Shown here piece after piece: positions 44,504-54,478 of a stretch of DNA of 64,000 nt. The DNA comes from Actinokineospora xionganensis. Its GTDB lineage: Bacteria > Actinomycetota > Actinomycetes > Mycobacteriales > Pseudonocardiaceae. Under the pieces are notes generated by a model. That model searched no databases and was not told the origin of the DNA. It saw only the letters and a list, made by a program, of their open reading frames with translations. Each line of letters opens with the position of its first letter. Positions within the stretch are counted from its first letter, which is position 1. The stretch spans positions 1-64,000 of the forward strand of contig NZ_JABVED010000022.1 in the NCBI RefSeq assembly GCF_014323725.1. Reading direction: 5' to 3'. A program made the position numbers and the translations under genes.

Positions 44504-45331
44504 ATGCCGACCAACCCCGACATCTCGCTGAACGACGGCACCACCATCCCGCAACTCGGGTTCGGTGTGTTCCAGGTGCCCGACGACGAGGTCCGCGCGG
44601 TCGTGGCCGAAGCCGTCGAGGCCGGGTACCGCAGCTTCGACACCGCCGCCTACTACCGCAACGAGGTGGGCACCGGCCGGGCGCTGGCCGAGTCCGGGCT
44701 GCCGCGCGAGGAGCTGTACGTCACGACCAAGGTCTGGAACGACCGACAGGGCTACGACGAGGCGCTGCGGGCGTTCGACGAGAGCCTGGCGAACCTGGGG
44801 CTCGACTACATCGACCTGTTCCTGATCCACTGGCCCGCGCCCGGCGCCGACAAGTACGTCGACACCTGGCGGGCCCTGGAGAAGATCAAGGAAGACGGCC
44901 GCGTCCGGTCGATCGGCGTGTCCAACTTCCATGTCCCGCACCTGGAGCGTCTCTTCGCCGAGACCGGCACGGTGCCCGCGCTCAACCAGATCGAGCTGCA
45001 CCCGAACCTGCCTCAGGCCGAACTTCGCGCGTTCCACGCCAAGCACGGCATCGCCACCGAGGCGTGGAGCCCACTGGGCCAAGGTGTGGTGCTCAAGGAC
45101 CCGACCGTGGTCGCGATCGCCGACCGGCTGGGCCGCTCCGCCGCCCAGGTCGTCCTGCGTTGGCACCTGGACCTGGGCAATGTCGTCATCCCGAAGTCGG
45201 TCACCCCGCAACGGATCCGCGCCAACTTCGACGTGTTCGACTTCGAGCTCACCACCGAGGACCACAAGGCACTCGACGCGCTGGACAACGGCGTGCGCAC
45301 CGGTCCCGACCCGGAGAAGTTCTGGGCGTGA
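44504..45331 (+). CDS. Aldo/keto reductase
   Basis: A 275-residue NADPH-dependent aldo/keto reductase with the full tetrad: Asp46 and Tyr51 ([10 protein letters not shown]), Lys76 (TTKVW), His109 (LIHWPAPG). The C-terminal [13 protein letters not shown] binds the 2'-phosphate of NADPH. It resembles the 2,5-diketo-gluconate reductase group, which also reduces methylglyoxal and other carbonyls. Start is the ATG at 44504, with AGGAGGAAA upstream. Its stop and that of the next, converging, gene share TGATCA. Confidence 0.9.
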   Translation: MPTNPDISLNDGTTIPQLGFGVFQVPDDEVRAVVAEAVEAGYRSFDTAAYYRNEVGTGRALAESGLPREELYVTTKVWNDRQGYDEALRAFDESLANLGLDYIDLFLIHWPAPGADKYVDTWRALEKIKEDGRVRSIGVSNFHVPHLERLFAETGTVPALNQIELHPNLPQAELRAFHAKHGIATEAWSPLGQGVVLKDPTVVAIADRLGRSAAQVVLRWHLDLGNVVIPKSVTPQRIRANFDVFDFELTTEDHKALDALDNGVRTGPDPEKFWA

Positions 45332-45838
45332 TCACTTCCCGGTGATGGCGCGCCCCAGCTCTCGAATCTCCTTCTGGGTGAACCGACCGGCGATCTGGAG
45401 CGTGCCACCGGTGATCGCGGACATGATCTTCGGCGCGGAGACCACCTCACCGTCCACCACGATGGCGAGTTGTTCGCCCACGTGCTCGCCGGTCCACTTC
45501 GCGAAGATCGCGGCGGTGTCCTCGGGCAGCTCGATGGTGAGCACCCAACCGGAGTCGGTCTGCTCCGTCGCGACGTTCTCGAACCGCTTGAAGTCGCCGA
45601 TGGACGGGCCGAGGCGGTAGGTCGAGCCGTCCTCGCCGGTCAGCACGTCAGGGGCGGCAGGCGCGGGGGTCTGGGCGGGCGGGTCGACCGCGAGCACCGG
45701 CCGCATCTCCACCGCGACCTTGACGTCGACCGGCCCGCTGCCCGCCTGCGTGGTCCGCGGTGGCGGGGTCGGGGCCGACTCCGTGCCGCACGCGGTGAGG
45801 GCGAGCAGCAGACCGGCGAGGATGATCAGCTTGGGCAT
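45332..45838 (-). CDS. Lipoprotein with a SecDF P1-head-like domain
   Basis: A 168-residue predicted lipoprotein. The signal peptide ends in the lipobox LTAC (Cys17 would carry the lipid), followed by a Thr/Pro-rich linker. The C-terminal half (FAKWTGEHVGEQLAIVVDGE and the following VVSAPKIMSAITGG) looks like the P1-head subdomain of SecD, which handles translocated proteins on the outer side of the membrane. There are no membrane helices for a channel. It may assist folding or secretion of exported proteins. Confidence 0.8.
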   Translation of the reverse strand: MPKLIILAGLLLALTACGTESAPTPPPRTTQAGSGPVDVKVAVEMRPVLAVDPPAQTPAPAAPDVLTGEDGSTYRLGPSIGDFKRFENVATEQTDSGWVLTIELPEDTAAIFAKWTGEHVGEQLAIVVDGEVVSAPKIMSAITGGTLQIAGRFTQKEIRELGRAITGK

Positions 45839-45905
45839 GATCGGATCCTATGATGTCCTACCTGGCCGGGCGGGGTTCGTTGCTGGGTGCCTGTTCGGGT
45901 GGTGG

Positions 45906-47669
45906 TCAGTCTCGCCGGGCCGCGAGCTGGCCCAACGCCGCCTGAAGGCCGCGTGCGCTGGACAGCGTCGAAACAGTCCCGCCGGTGAGCTTGGCGATGT
46001 CGCGCAACGCGGCCCGGTTCTGGTTGGTTCCCAACGTGATCACGCTGACCGCGACCGGCTTCTTGGTGCTGCCGAGCGCCTTGATCGCCGCGGTCAGCTC
46101 AGTCAACGTCATCGAGCCCTCGCTGCCGCCATCGGTGATCACGACGATCTCGTTGCGCTTGCCCACCACATAGCCGCTGACCGCCGACCGATAAGCCGCG
46201 GCGACGCTCTCGTGCAGGTGAGTCGCCCCGGTGGGCGCCAGGGTGTCGACCGCCTGGTGCAGGGGAGCCCGGGTGTCGCCGATCGGGCCGGTCGCCACCA
46301 ACTGTTGGTAGGGCCTGCCGCGGTCCAGCGCCTGGGAGAACCGCCAAAGTCCCAACGAACCGGACACCGTGTAGTTCGCGTACCCGTGCAGCGCCTCCTG
46401 CACCCACTGCATCCGCGTGCGGCCGTCGCCGTTGTCGTCGCCCATCGACTTCGACACGTCCACCAGCATGGTCACGATGCGCCCGCCCTCCGCGGCCGCG
46501 GCCCACGTGGCGGCGAGTTGCTGGGTGGTGCGCGGGTTCGCCGGGGCGGTGGCGGGCGGAAGGTCCGGCCAGGTGATGCCGAGGGTGCTGGGCGGGCGCT
46601 CCCGCGACGCCGTCCGCAGGCCCGCGCGGCCCAGCGACCGCTGTTGGTCCGGTTCGAGCAAAAACTGGCGAAACCGGTCGGCGGCGTTCGCCAGGGCGGC
46701 GTCGATGCCCGCGAGGCGGACGAAGGGGAAGTCGGCGGTCGGGATCGGGCCGTCGGGCATGACCTCGAACAGCGGACGCCTGGCCGGGGGACCGCCGTCG
46801 ATGGCGAGGTTGCGCCGGTGCAGGTCGACCTCCAACACCGGCACCGCGCTGAACGGCGCGGTCGTCATCGACTCCGCCGCGCCCAGGCTGATCAGGGCTT
46901 CGCGGGTCGTCTCCGGGACACCGGTCGGCTGGCCCGCGGTCAGCTTGCCGATCGCGTCGGCGACCTCCGGGCGTTCGAGGACGTCGTGGGTCAGCGGGCT
47001 CTGCTTGCCGACCCCGGACAGCACCGCCTGCACCGCCAGCCCGGTGGCGGGGTTCGCCGCGGGCTGCGGCAGCGCGACGATCAGCCTGCCCCAGCCGGAC
47101 TGGCCGAACCGCGACCAGCCGCTCGGGTCGGGGATCAGGGCGGCGACGTCGGCCCAGGTGAACGTCACCGTGTCGGTGAGTGCCTTCGACGCTGGTTCCG
47201 GCGTCGCCAGCACCACCGGGCTGCTCGCGACCGTGTCCGGCGCCGAGCCGAGCAGGGCGTCGTCGACGGCGCTGAGCCGGTCGGTCCAGAACGAGGACTC
47301 CGGCAGCCAGGCGTGCGGCCGGTCGCCGAGTTCACGGACGTTCCACTCGCCGGTGAGCCCGGTGAGGATCGGACCGGACTCGGTCGCCGCGATCGTGACC
47401 TTGACGCAGAAATCGTCGACCACCACCCCGGCGGCGTTCCACCGCCCGGCGATCTCGCGCAGCGGCTCTTCGACACTCGGCGCGACGGTGACCTTGAGCG
47501 TCGTCGGCCCATGTGGACACTCGCGGCCCCGCTCGGCGGCCCGCTCGTCGGCGACATAGCGCAGCCAGGTGGCGCCCAGCCACAGGGCGATCATGAGCAG
47601 GACCAAGCCCAGGACGAGAACCGACCGCCGCAGCGCGCTGCGACGGCCGACCACACGTTGTCGAGGCAT
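45906..47669 (-). CDS. Membrane-anchored substrate-binding and VWA-domain protein
   Basis: A 587-residue protein. A single N-terminal helix (SVLVLGLVLLMIALWLGATW) anchors it, with the rest outside. About residues 55-350 resemble a bacterial solute-binding fold. From about 385 comes a von Willebrand A domain with the metal-binding DVSKS motif and the later VVITDGGSEGS. This architecture is common in actinobacteria and unassigned. I chose the ATG at 47669 with AAGGGTAGG upstream; the frame is open to 47732. The lipoprotein gene lies 67 bases downstream on the same strand. Confidence 0.8.
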   Translation of the reverse strand: MPRQRVVGRRSALRRSVLVLGLVLLMIALWLGATWLRYVADERAAERGRECPHGPTTLKVTVAPSVEEPLREIAGRWNAAGVVVDDFCVKVTIAATESGPILTGLTGEWNVRELGDRPHAWLPESSFWTDRLSAVDDALLGSAPDTVASSPVVLATPEPASKALTDTVTFTWADVAALIPDPSGWSRFGQSGWGRLIVALPQPAANPATGLAVQAVLSGVGKQSPLTHDVLERPEVADAIGKLTAGQPTGVPETTREALISLGAAESMTTAPFSAVPVLEVDLHRRNLAIDGGPPARRPLFEVMPDGPIPTADFPFVRLAGIDAALANAADRFRQFLLEPDQQRSLGRAGLRTASRERPPSTLGITWPDLPPATAPANPRTTQQLAATWAAAAEGGRIVTMLVDVSKSMGDDNGDGRTRMQWVQEALHGYANYTVSGSLGLWRFSQALDRGRPYQQLVATGPIGDTRAPLHQAVDTLAPTGATHLHESVAAAYRSAVSGYVVGKRNEIVVITDGGSEGSMTLTELTAAIKALGSTKKPVAVSVITLGTNQNRAALRDIAKLTGGTVSTLSSARGLQAALGQLAARRD

Positions 47670-47762
47670 GCCTACCCTTTCGTGCGCTCGCGAACAGAGA
47701 TGCTGTCCGTAGTCGGCGCCCGGCAGAGGCACTCTATTAGGTGAAGTGCGTGCGTCAAGGGT

Positions 47763-48641
47763 CTAACTGTGAGTAGAACTCTCCAGTAGAAGGTCGCACA
47801 GCGCGATCAGCCTGTGGCGCAACGGTTCCGCGCGGCGGACGAACTCCGCCTGCCTGCGCGCGTACTCGGCGCGGCCACGCTCGGTCTCGATCCGCACCGG
47901 CTCGTAGCCCAGCGGGGACAGGTCGTACGGGCTTGCCCGCATGTCCAGTTCGCGCACGTCGGACGCCAGTTCGAAGCAGTCGGCCAGCAGGTCCGACGGC
48001 GTGTACGGATCGAGCTTGTACGCCCATTTGAACAAGTCCATCGTCGCGTGCAGACAGCCCGGCTGCTCCATCGCGATCTGCCGGTCCCGGCTGGGTTCCA
48101 GGGTATTGCGGGGGCGCGCGGGCTCGGTGAAGAACCGGAAGGCGTCGAAGTGGCTGCACTTGATCGTCTGAGTTTCGACGACCTCGTCGGTGCCCGCCGC
48201 GCCGAGCCGCAGCGGCCAGTCGACGTGTCGGATCTCCGTCTCCGGCAGCCGGTAGACCATCGCCCACTCGTGCAGCCCGAAGCAGCCCAGCCGCGGCGGC
48301 CGGGACGCGGTGGCGGCCACCAGGTCCCGGATGAACCGGGCGCTGCGCCGCCGCGATTGCGGCAGCGCCGCGAGGTCGACGGTGACGCCCGCGTCGGTGG
48401 CGGTGTAGGTGGGCCAGCGCAGGTAGGCCCGCGCCGATTCGCCCGCCAATACCACGCCCGCACCCGGGTGCCACCGCTCCAGGTGCGCGGGCCGGTGCGA
48501 GTAGTACGTGAACAGGAAGTCCAGCACCGGGTGCTTCTCGCCGCGCGCCCGCCGCGCCTGGTGTGGCTCGGTCCACGCGCGCATCCGCTCGGCGTGCGCG
48601 TCGCGCCGGGCGTGCCAGTCGATCTCCTCGAGGACGGTCAT
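47763..48641 (-). CDS. Putative 3-methyladenine DNA glycosylase-type protein
   Basis: A 292-residue protein similar to actinobacterial proteins annotated as 3-methyladenine DNA glycosylases, with GEKHPVLDFLFTYYSHRPA, CFGLHEWAMVYRLP, CSHFDAFRFFTEPARPRNTL and HATMDLFKWAYKL as the conserved blocks. I see no HhH motif, so the glycosylase name rests on database habit, not on visible catalytic residues. The ATG at 48641 lies one base past the stop of the CNNM gene; a GTG at 48650 is an alternative. It probably is the third gene of that operon. Confidence 0.7.
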   Translation of the reverse strand: MTVLEEIDWHARRDAHAERMRAWTEPHQARRARGEKHPVLDFLFTYYSHRPAHLERWHPGAGVVLAGESARAYLRWPTYTATDAGVTVDLAALPQSRRRSARFIRDLVAATASRPPRLGCFGLHEWAMVYRLPETEIRHVDWPLRLGAAGTDEVVETQTIKCSHFDAFRFFTEPARPRNTLEPSRDRQIAMEQPGCLHATMDLFKWAYKLDPYTPSDLLADCFELASDVRELDMRASPYDLSPLGYEPVRIETERGRAEYARRQAEFVRRAEPLRHRLIALCDLLLESSTHS

Positions 48642-48642
48642 C

Positions 48643-49692
48643 TCAGCCACCGTTGGCGATGTGCGTCCCGTCCCGCACGGTGCCCACGTACTCCTCGACC
48701 AGGTCCTCCAGCGCGACCACGCCGAGCACGGTGCGGTCCGGGGCGACCGCGGTCGCCAGGTGGCTGTGCGCCCGGCGCAGCGCGCTGAGCGCCTCGTCGA
48801 CCCGCGAGTCGGCGGGCAGCTGCGGCAGCCCGCGCACCCGCGACGCGGGCAGCCGGGTCGCCGGGTCGGCGTCGACCTGGTCGAGCACGTCCTTGACGTG
48901 CACGTAGCCGGTGATCGACCCGTCGGACATCCGCACCGGGAACCGCGAGTAGCCGGTCTCGGCGACCGCGCGCTCGATGTCGCCGAGGGTCGGCGGCGAG
49001 GGCACGGTCTTGAGCTGTGCCAGCGGCACCATCACGTCGGCGACGGTCCGCTCCGCCGAGGACAGCGTCTGGGTGAGCCGCCGGTGCTCGGAGTCGTCGA
49101 GCAGACCCTCGCGCCGGGACTCCGAGATCAGGTTCGCCAGCTCGTCGGGGGTGTAGGCGTTCTCCATCTCGTCGCGTGGCTCGACCTTGAACCGCTTGAG
49201 CACGAACGTCGACGCCACCGTGAACAGCGCCAGCACCGGCCGCACCAGCTTGCAGAACGCGTAGTGCACCGGGACCAGCGCCATCGCCACGCCCTCCGGG
49301 CCCGCGATGGCGAGGTTCTTCGGCACCATCTCGCCGATCACCGTGTGCAGCGTGACCACGATGCCCAGGGCGATCGCGAAAGCGACACCGTGCAGGACCG
49401 CGGGCGGAATGTCGAGCGAGTGGAACGGGCGCTCCAGCAGGCTCGCGATCACCGGCTCGGACAGCGCGCCCAACCCCAGCGAGCACACCGTGATCCCCAG
49501 CTGCGCGCCCGCGATGAGCAGCGGCAGCTGCTGGCCCGCCTCGATCGCCACGGCCGCGCGGTGCTTGCCCTCACGGGCCAGCGCCTCGAGCCGGTCGCGT
49601 CGGGCGGTGATGATCGCGAACTCGGCGCCGACGAAGAAACCGTTGCCCAGCAACAGGAGAATGGTCGTGAACAGGGCGAGGACGTCGGTCAT
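48643..49692 (-). CDS. CNNM/CorC-family membrane protein (short partner, second pair)
   Basis: A 349-residue protein with DUF21 and CBS-pair domains: LLLLGNGFFVGAEFAIITAR as the first helix, GEMVPKNLAIAGPEG as the family signature, and the CBS repeats SRFPVRMSDGSITGYVHVKD and TVLGVVALEDLVEEYVG. There is no CorC/HlyC domain, as in the other short partner. The ATG at 49692 overlaps the upstream stop by four bases. Confidence 0.85.
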   Translation of the reverse strand: MTDVLALFTTILLLLGNGFFVGAEFAIITARRDRLEALAREGKHRAAVAIEAGQQLPLLIAGAQLGITVCSLGLGALSEPVIASLLERPFHSLDIPPAVLHGVAFAIALGIVVTLHTVIGEMVPKNLAIAGPEGVAMALVPVHYAFCKLVRPVLALFTVASTFVLKRFKVEPRDEMENAYTPDELANLISESRREGLLDDSEHRRLTQTLSSAERTVADVMVPLAQLKTVPSPPTLGDIERAVAETGYSRFPVRMSDGSITGYVHVKDVLDQVDADPATRLPASRVRGLPQLPADSRVDEALSALRRAHSHLATAVAPDRTVLGVVALEDLVEEYVGTVRDGTHIANGG

Positions 49693-51011
49693 GCGGTCAC
49701 CTCGTGGACCTTGGCGACCCGCAGCTCGGCGATGCGGTGGCGGTCCATCCGCATCACCGTGATGAGCCAGCCGTCATAGCGCAGCTCGTCGTTCACCGAG
49801 GGAATCCTTCCAAGGCGGTTGAGGACGAACCCCGCCACCGTTTCGTAGTCGCCCGCGGGCATCCGGAACCCGGTCGCCTCGGCCAGTTCGTCGTCGCGCA
49901 GCAGCCCGGACACCATCCAGCTGTCCTTGCCCAGCGGGCGGACCGGGTTGACCTCGCCGCGGTCGTGCTCGTCGCGCACGTCGCCGACGATCTCCTCGAT
50001 CAGGTCCTCCAGGGTGACCAGGCCCGCCGTGCCGCCGTACTCGTCGACGACCACCGCGACCTGCAGCCCGGAGCCGCGCAGTCGGTCGAGCAGGACGTCG
50101 CCGTCGAGCGTCTCCGGGACCGTGGGCACCGGACGCGCCAGGGACGCCGCCTTCGTCGTCGCACGCATCGCGTGAGGGACGCCGAAGACCTGCTTGACGT
50201 GCACCACGCCGCGGATCTCGTCGAGATCGCCGCCGTGCACCGGGAACCGTGAGAACCCGGTCGCGCGCGCGAGCGCGATCAAGTCGAGCACCGTCGCGTC
50301 CGCGCGCAGCGCCTGCACCTGCACACGCGGGGTCATCAGCTCGTCGGCCGTGCGGTCGCCGAAGCGCAGCGACCGGCTCAACAGCGCGGCGGTGCCGGTG
50401 TCGAGCATCCCCTTGGCCTCACTGGAGCGGACCAGGCCGCCCAGCTCGTCGGGGGAGCGGGCCGACCGCAGTTCTTCCTGGGGCTCGACGCCGAGGCGGC
50501 GTACCACCCAGTTCGCCGCGCCGTTGAGGGCGGTGATCAGCCACCGCAGCGCCGCGGAGAACACGGCCTGCGGACCGGCGACGGCGCGCGCGGTCGCCAG
50601 CGGGCGGGCGATGGCGAGGTTCTTCGGGACCAGCTCGCCGAACACCATCGACAGCGAGGTCGCCACGACCAGCGCGATCGTGATCGCCACCGCGTCGGCC
50701 GCGCTCTTGGGCAGGCCGATCAGCGCTAGCAGCGGCTCGATCAGCTGCGCGAGGGCGGGCTCGGCGATGTAGCCGGTGATCAGCGTGGTGATCGTGATGC
50801 CCAGCTGCGCGCCGGAGAGCTGGAACGACAGGGTCCGGTGGGCCTTCTGGATGGCCAGCGCCCGCCGGTCGCCGACTTGCTCGGCGTGGTGGTCGACCTG
50901 GCTGCGTTCCAGGGTCGTGAGGGAGAACTCGGCGGCGACGAAGAGCGCCGTTCCGAGAGTGAGCGCGAAAACGGCCAGCAGGCCGAGGACGCTGATCAGG
51001 GGACCGGTCAC
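49689..51011 (-). CDS. CNNM/CorC-family membrane protein (long partner, second pair)
   Basis: A 440-residue protein: DUF21 with FVAAEFSLTTLERS and GELVPKNLAIARPLAT, a CBS pair with VDEYGGTAGLVTLEDLIEEI, and a C-terminal CorC/HlyC domain with AGFVLNRLGRIPSVNDEL. These proteins are linked to Mg2+ and Co2+ balance and to membrane stress in other bacteria. GTG start at 51011 without a strong ribosome-binding site. It heads the operon with the short partner and the glycosylase-type gene, and mirrors the pair at 2340-4747. Confidence 0.85.
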   Translation of the reverse strand: MTGPLISVLGLLAVFALTLGTALFVAAEFSLTTLERSQVDHHAEQVGDRRALAIQKAHRTLSFQLSGAQLGITITTLITGYIAEPALAQLIEPLLALIGLPKSAADAVAITIALVVATSLSMVFGELVPKNLAIARPLATARAVAGPQAVFSAALRWLITALNGAANWVVRRLGVEPQEELRSARSPDELGGLVRSSEAKGMLDTGTAALLSRSLRFGDRTADELMTPRVQVQALRADATVLDLIALARATGFSRFPVHGGDLDEIRGVVHVKQVFGVPHAMRATTKAASLARPVPTVPETLDGDVLLDRLRGSGLQVAVVVDEYGGTAGLVTLEDLIEEIVGDVRDEHDRGEVNPVRPLGKDSWMVSGLLRDDELAEATGFRMPAGDYETVAGFVLNRLGRIPSVNDELRYDGWLITVMRMDRHRIAELRVAKVHEVTA

Positions 51012-51181
51012 CGGGCATCACACCCGGATACCGGGCCGGTATGGTCGCCGGGACTCTCTCCCGGCCCGCTACTGCGGCCCGGTGATTGTGCTTCACGCAC
51101 GGGAAACGGTCACTCCTTGAGAAATAGAATCTGCTGGTAGCCCATTCTAGGGAATCCAGACGGGTTTTCGCTCGACCGGCG

Positions 51182-51775
51182 TCAGGTGGTCCGGCGGTGT
51201 CGGCGGACGGTCTCCTCGACGAGGTCGAGGACCGGATCGAGGTCGTCGGCGGGCAGGCCCATCGCCAAGTGTGAGACCAGACCTTCGAGGACCAGTTCGA
51301 GGAACGCGGTCAGCACGGTCACGTCGACGTCGTCACGCAGGTTGCCTGCCTGGCGCTGGCGCAGCAGGCGCTCGCGGGTGGCGATGGTGAGCTGCTCGGA
51401 GCGCTCCGCCCAGCGGGCCCGGAACTCCGGGTCGGTCCGCAGCCTGCGCGAGACCTCCAGCCGGGTGCCCAGCCAGTCGGCCGGGCTGTCGCCGTCGCCG
51501 CCCGCGGGGGTGGAAAGCAGCTCACGCATGACCTGGACGAGGCCCTGCTGGGCGACGACCTCGGTCATCCGCAGCACGTCGTCCTCGGCCAGGGCGAGGA
51601 AAAGCGACTCCTTGTCGCGGAAGTGGTGGAAGATCGCGCCACGCGACAACCCGGTAGCCTCTTCGAGGCGGCGCACGGTCGCACCCTCGTACCCGTGGCG
51701 CGCGAAGCAGGACCGCGCCCCGTCGAGGATCTGACGGCGGCGCGCGTCGAGGTGGTCTTGGCTCACGCGGGGCAC
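51182..51775 (-). CDS. acnR: TetR-family regulator AcnR (aconitase repressor homologue)
   Basis: A 197-residue TetR protein closely resembling corynebacterial AcnR: RRQILDGARSCFARHGYEGA, then TVRRLEEATGLSRGAIFHHF for the helix-turn-helix and DKESLFLALAEDD after it; the C-terminal domain includes RRLRTDPEFRARW. In Corynebacterium it represses acn, the aconitase gene. acnA lies at the far end of this window, on the same strand, 12 kb away. A palindrome at 51809 sits just upstream. GTG start at 51775; a second GTG at 51766 is possible. Confidence 0.85.
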   Translation of the reverse strand: MPRVSQDHLDARRRQILDGARSCFARHGYEGATVRRLEEATGLSRGAIFHHFRDKESLFLALAEDDVLRMTEVVAQQGLVQVMRELLSTPAGGDGDSPADWLGTRLEVSRRLRTDPEFRARWAERSEQLTIATRERLLRQRQAGNLRDDVDVTVLTAFLELVLEGLVSHLAMGLPADDLDPVLDLVEETVRRHRRTT

Positions 51776-51808
51776 CCGACGATCGTGTCAGTCGAACCCG
51801 CAGGAAGC

Positions 51809-51826
51809 AATCCGTACGTACGTATT
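51809..51826. promoter_or_regulatory. Palindrome between acnR and egtA
   Basis: CGTACGTACG (51813-51822) is a perfect palindrome flanked by AAT and ATT, giving 18 bases with one mismatched pair. It resembles the GTAC-rich sites bound by AcnR and lies in front of acnR, so it may be an autoregulatory operator. It is also the upstream region of the ergothioneine operon. Confidence 0.5.
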
Positions 51827-51918
51827 GGGTATCACGTCGCCCTCGTGCCCCCGCACTTTGAGATCATGCGGCTGTCGGTGCCCCCGTGTAGCGTCGATTT
51901 CACGGCACGGACGAAGGG

Positions 51919-53163
51919 GTGAGTCCTCTGACCGCAGTATGCGATCCGGAGACCACCGGGCCCGACGGACGACGGTTACGGGCCCGTGTGGAAGCCGAGG
52001 CGTACGTCGCTTCGGTGTGTTTCAAACATGGACCACCGAACCTGGTGGGAGTCGAGCTCGAATGGACCGTCCACCATCGTGACGATCCCCGGCGGCGTCT
52101 CGACTCCGATCATCTGGCGGCCGCTCTGGGGCCCCACACACCGCCGACACTAAGACCCGACAGTCCCCATCTCGCACTTCCGGCGGGATCGCCGCTCTCC
52201 TTGGAGCCTGGCGGTCAAGTCGAGATCTCCTCCCTCCCGGCCTCCGATTTCGGGCAGTTGCTCGACGCGGTCATCGCCGACCACCACTATCTCGCCGACC
52301 GGCTCGATCAAGCGGGCCTGGTCCTGGGTGCCTGGGGCACCGATCCTTTCCGGACTCCGCGCCGAGTCCTCGACACCCCCCGCTACGCGGCCATGGAGCG
52401 CGCGTTCGAGCCCATCGGCCCCGACGGGATCGCCATGATGTGCGCGACCGCCGGCCTACAGGTCTGCGTCGACGTCGGTGAAGCCGCCGACACCCCCGCC
52501 CGGTGGGCGGCGATCACGTCACTGGGGCCCGTGATGCTCGCGCTGTTCGCGAACTCGCCGCACCTCGCGGGCGAGCTCACCGGCTGGGCCTCGACCAGGG
52601 CCCGCAGCGTGTTCGGCACCGACCCGGCGCGCAGCCGCCCGCTGCCGCGGACCGACGACCCGGTGGGCGCGTGGGTCCAGCATGTTCTTGACACCCCGCT
52701 GCTCTGCGTGCGAAGACCAGGTCAGGCCTGGGACGCGCCCCCTGGGGTGACCTTCGCCGACTGGATCGCCGGGGCCCTGCCCGACCCGCCCACCACGGCC
52801 GATCTCGACTACCACATCTCGACGCTGTTCCCACCGGTTCGCCCGCAGGGCTACTTCGAGGTGCGCTACCTCGACGCCCAGGACGGCGCGGGCTGGATCA
52901 CCCCCGCGGCCCTCGTGGCCGCGCTGACCGCCGACCCGGCCACCGTCGACGCGGTCGCCGCGGCCTGCGCGCCGGTGGCCGACCGCTGGGTCGTCGCGGC
53001 CCGGCGCGGCCTGGCCGACCCGCCGCTCGCCGCCGCCGCCCGCGCGGTGATCGACATCGGGCTGCGCGCGGTGGCGGACCTGGGCCTTCCGCCCGAATAC
53101 GCCCGGCTGGTCACGGGGGAACTGGAACGGCTGACCGACAGGACCATGGAGAGGACGCCGTGA
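51919..53163 (+). CDS. egtA: Glutamate-cysteine ligase EgtA
   Basis: A 414-residue GCS2-type ligase that makes gamma-glutamylcysteine, the sulfur donor for ergothioneine. GVELEWTVHHRDDP and the LSLEPGGQVEISSLPA stretch hold the ATP/Mg2+-binding Glu residues, and YFEVRYLDAQDG lies near the C-terminal end. It heads the egt operon. The GTG at 51919 has GAAGGG upstream. Its end overlaps the egtB start by four bases. Confidence 0.92.
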   Translation: MSPLTAVCDPETTGPDGRRLRARVEAEAYVASVCFKHGPPNLVGVELEWTVHHRDDPRRRLDSDHLAAALGPHTPPTLRPDSPHLALPAGSPLSLEPGGQVEISSLPASDFGQLLDAVIADHHYLADRLDQAGLVLGAWGTDPFRTPRRVLDTPRYAAMERAFEPIGPDGIAMMCATAGLQVCVDVGEAADTPARWAAITSLGPVMLALFANSPHLAGELTGWASTRARSVFGTDPARSRPLPRTDDPVGAWVQHVLDTPLLCVRRPGQAWDAPPGVTFADWIAGALPDPPTTADLDYHISTLFPPVRPQGYFEVRYLDAQDGAGWITPAALVAALTADPATVDAVAAACAPVADRWVVAARRGLADPPLAAAARAVIDIGLRAVADLGLPPEYARLVTGELERLTDRTMERTP

Positions 53164-54473
53164 CGAGCACGGAGGATTTGCGCGGGAAGGTCGCCGACGC
53201 GCTGCGGCGCTCCCGTGAGCGCAGCACCACACTGACCGAAGCCGTCGATGACGACGACCTGGTCCGTCAGCACTCGAAGCTGATGTCGCCGCTGGTCTGG
53301 GACCTCGCGCACATCGGCAACCAGGAAGAGCTCTGGCTGGTGCGCGACGTCGGCGGACGCGAGCCGGTGCGCGAGGACATCGACCACCTCTACGACGCTT
53401 TCCAGCACGCGCGCGCCGACCGGCCCGCGCTGCCGCTGCTCTCACCCGCAGAGACCCGCGGGTATGTGCGCGAGGTGCGCGAGAAGGTGTTAGACGTGCT
53501 TGAGCGCGTCCCCCTTGAGGGCTCGCGGCTGGTCGACCAGGGTTTCGCGTTCGGGATGATCGTGCAGCACGAGCAGCAGCACGACGAGACCATGCTGGCC
53601 ACCCACCAACTCCGCGTCGGCGCGCCGGTCCTGCACGCGCCGGACCCAGGTCCGGCGACTCGGCCCGCGCGGCGCGAGGTGCTGGTGCCCGCGGGCGAGT
53701 TCACCATGGGCACTTCCACCGAGCCGTGGGCGCTGGACAACGAGCGGCCCGCGTACCGGCGCCACGTCGACGCCTTCTTCATCGACACGGTCCCGGTCAG
53801 CAACGGCGACTACCTGGCGTTCATCGACACGGGCGGCTACGACGACGAGCGCTGGTGGAGCCCCGAGGGCTGGGCCTACCGCAAGCAGGCCAACCTGGTG
53901 GCGCCCCGGTTCTGGAAGCGCGATGGCGATGGCTGGGTGCGCACGCGGTTCGGTGTGGTGGAACGGATCCCGCAGGACGAGCCGGTGGTGCACGTCAGCT
54001 TCCACGAGGCCGCCGCGTACGCGAAGTGGGCGGGCAAGCGGCTGCCGACCGAGCCGGAGTGGGAGAAGGCCGCCCGGTTCGACCCGGCCACCGGCCGCTC
54101 GCGACGCTACCCGTGGGGTGATGAGGATCCCGGCGTCGAGCACGCCAACCTCGGACAGCGGCACCTGCGCCCCGCGCCGGTCGGCTCGTACCCGGCAGGC
54201 GAGTCGGCGCTGGGTGTCCGCCAGCTCATCGGCGACGTCTGGGAGTGGTGCGACTCCGGTTTCGAGGCGTATCCGGGGTTCGCGGCGTTCCCATACCGGG
54301 AGTACTCCGAGGTGTTCTTCGGTGGCGACTACAAGATGCTGCGCGGAGGGTCATTCGGCACCGACGAAGCGGCCGTGCGCGGGACTTTCCGCAACTGGGA
54401 CCACCCGATCCGCAGGCAGATCTTCGCCGGCTTCAGATGCGCCCGCGACGTGCTCCCGGATGAGGCGCGGTAG
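53160..54473 (+). CDS. egtB: Ergothioneine sulfoxide synthase EgtB
   Basis: A 437-residue non-haem iron enzyme that links gamma-glutamylcysteine to hercynine with O2. The N-terminal DinB-like helical domain supplies the three iron ligands: His51 (DLAHIGNQ), His137 and His141 (QHEQQHDET), at or near the positions in known EgtB. The C-terminal half is an FGE-sulfatase fold with [21 protein letters not shown] and the final FAGFRCARD. It starts at the GTG in the GTGA overlap with egtA. The next gene begins five bases past its stop. Confidence 0.95.
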   Translation: MTSTEDLRGKVADALRRSRERSTTLTEAVDDDDLVRQHSKLMSPLVWDLAHIGNQEELWLVRDVGGREPVREDIDHLYDAFQHARADRPALPLLSPAETRGYVREVREKVLDVLERVPLEGSRLVDQGFAFGMIVQHEQQHDETMLATHQLRVGAPVLHAPDPGPATRPARREVLVPAGEFTMGTSTEPWALDNERPAYRRHVDAFFIDTVPVSNGDYLAFIDTGGYDDERWWSPEGWAYRKQANLVAPRFWKRDGDGWVRTRFGVVERIPQDEPVVHVSFHEAAAYAKWAGKRLPTEPEWEKAARFDPATGRSRRYPWGDEDPGVEHANLGQRHLRPAPVGSYPAGESALGVRQLIGDVWEWCDSGFEAYPGFAAFPYREYSEVFFGGDYKMLRGGSFGTDEAAVRGTFRNWDHPIRRQIFAGFRCARDVLPDEAR

Positions 54474-54478
54474 ACGCC

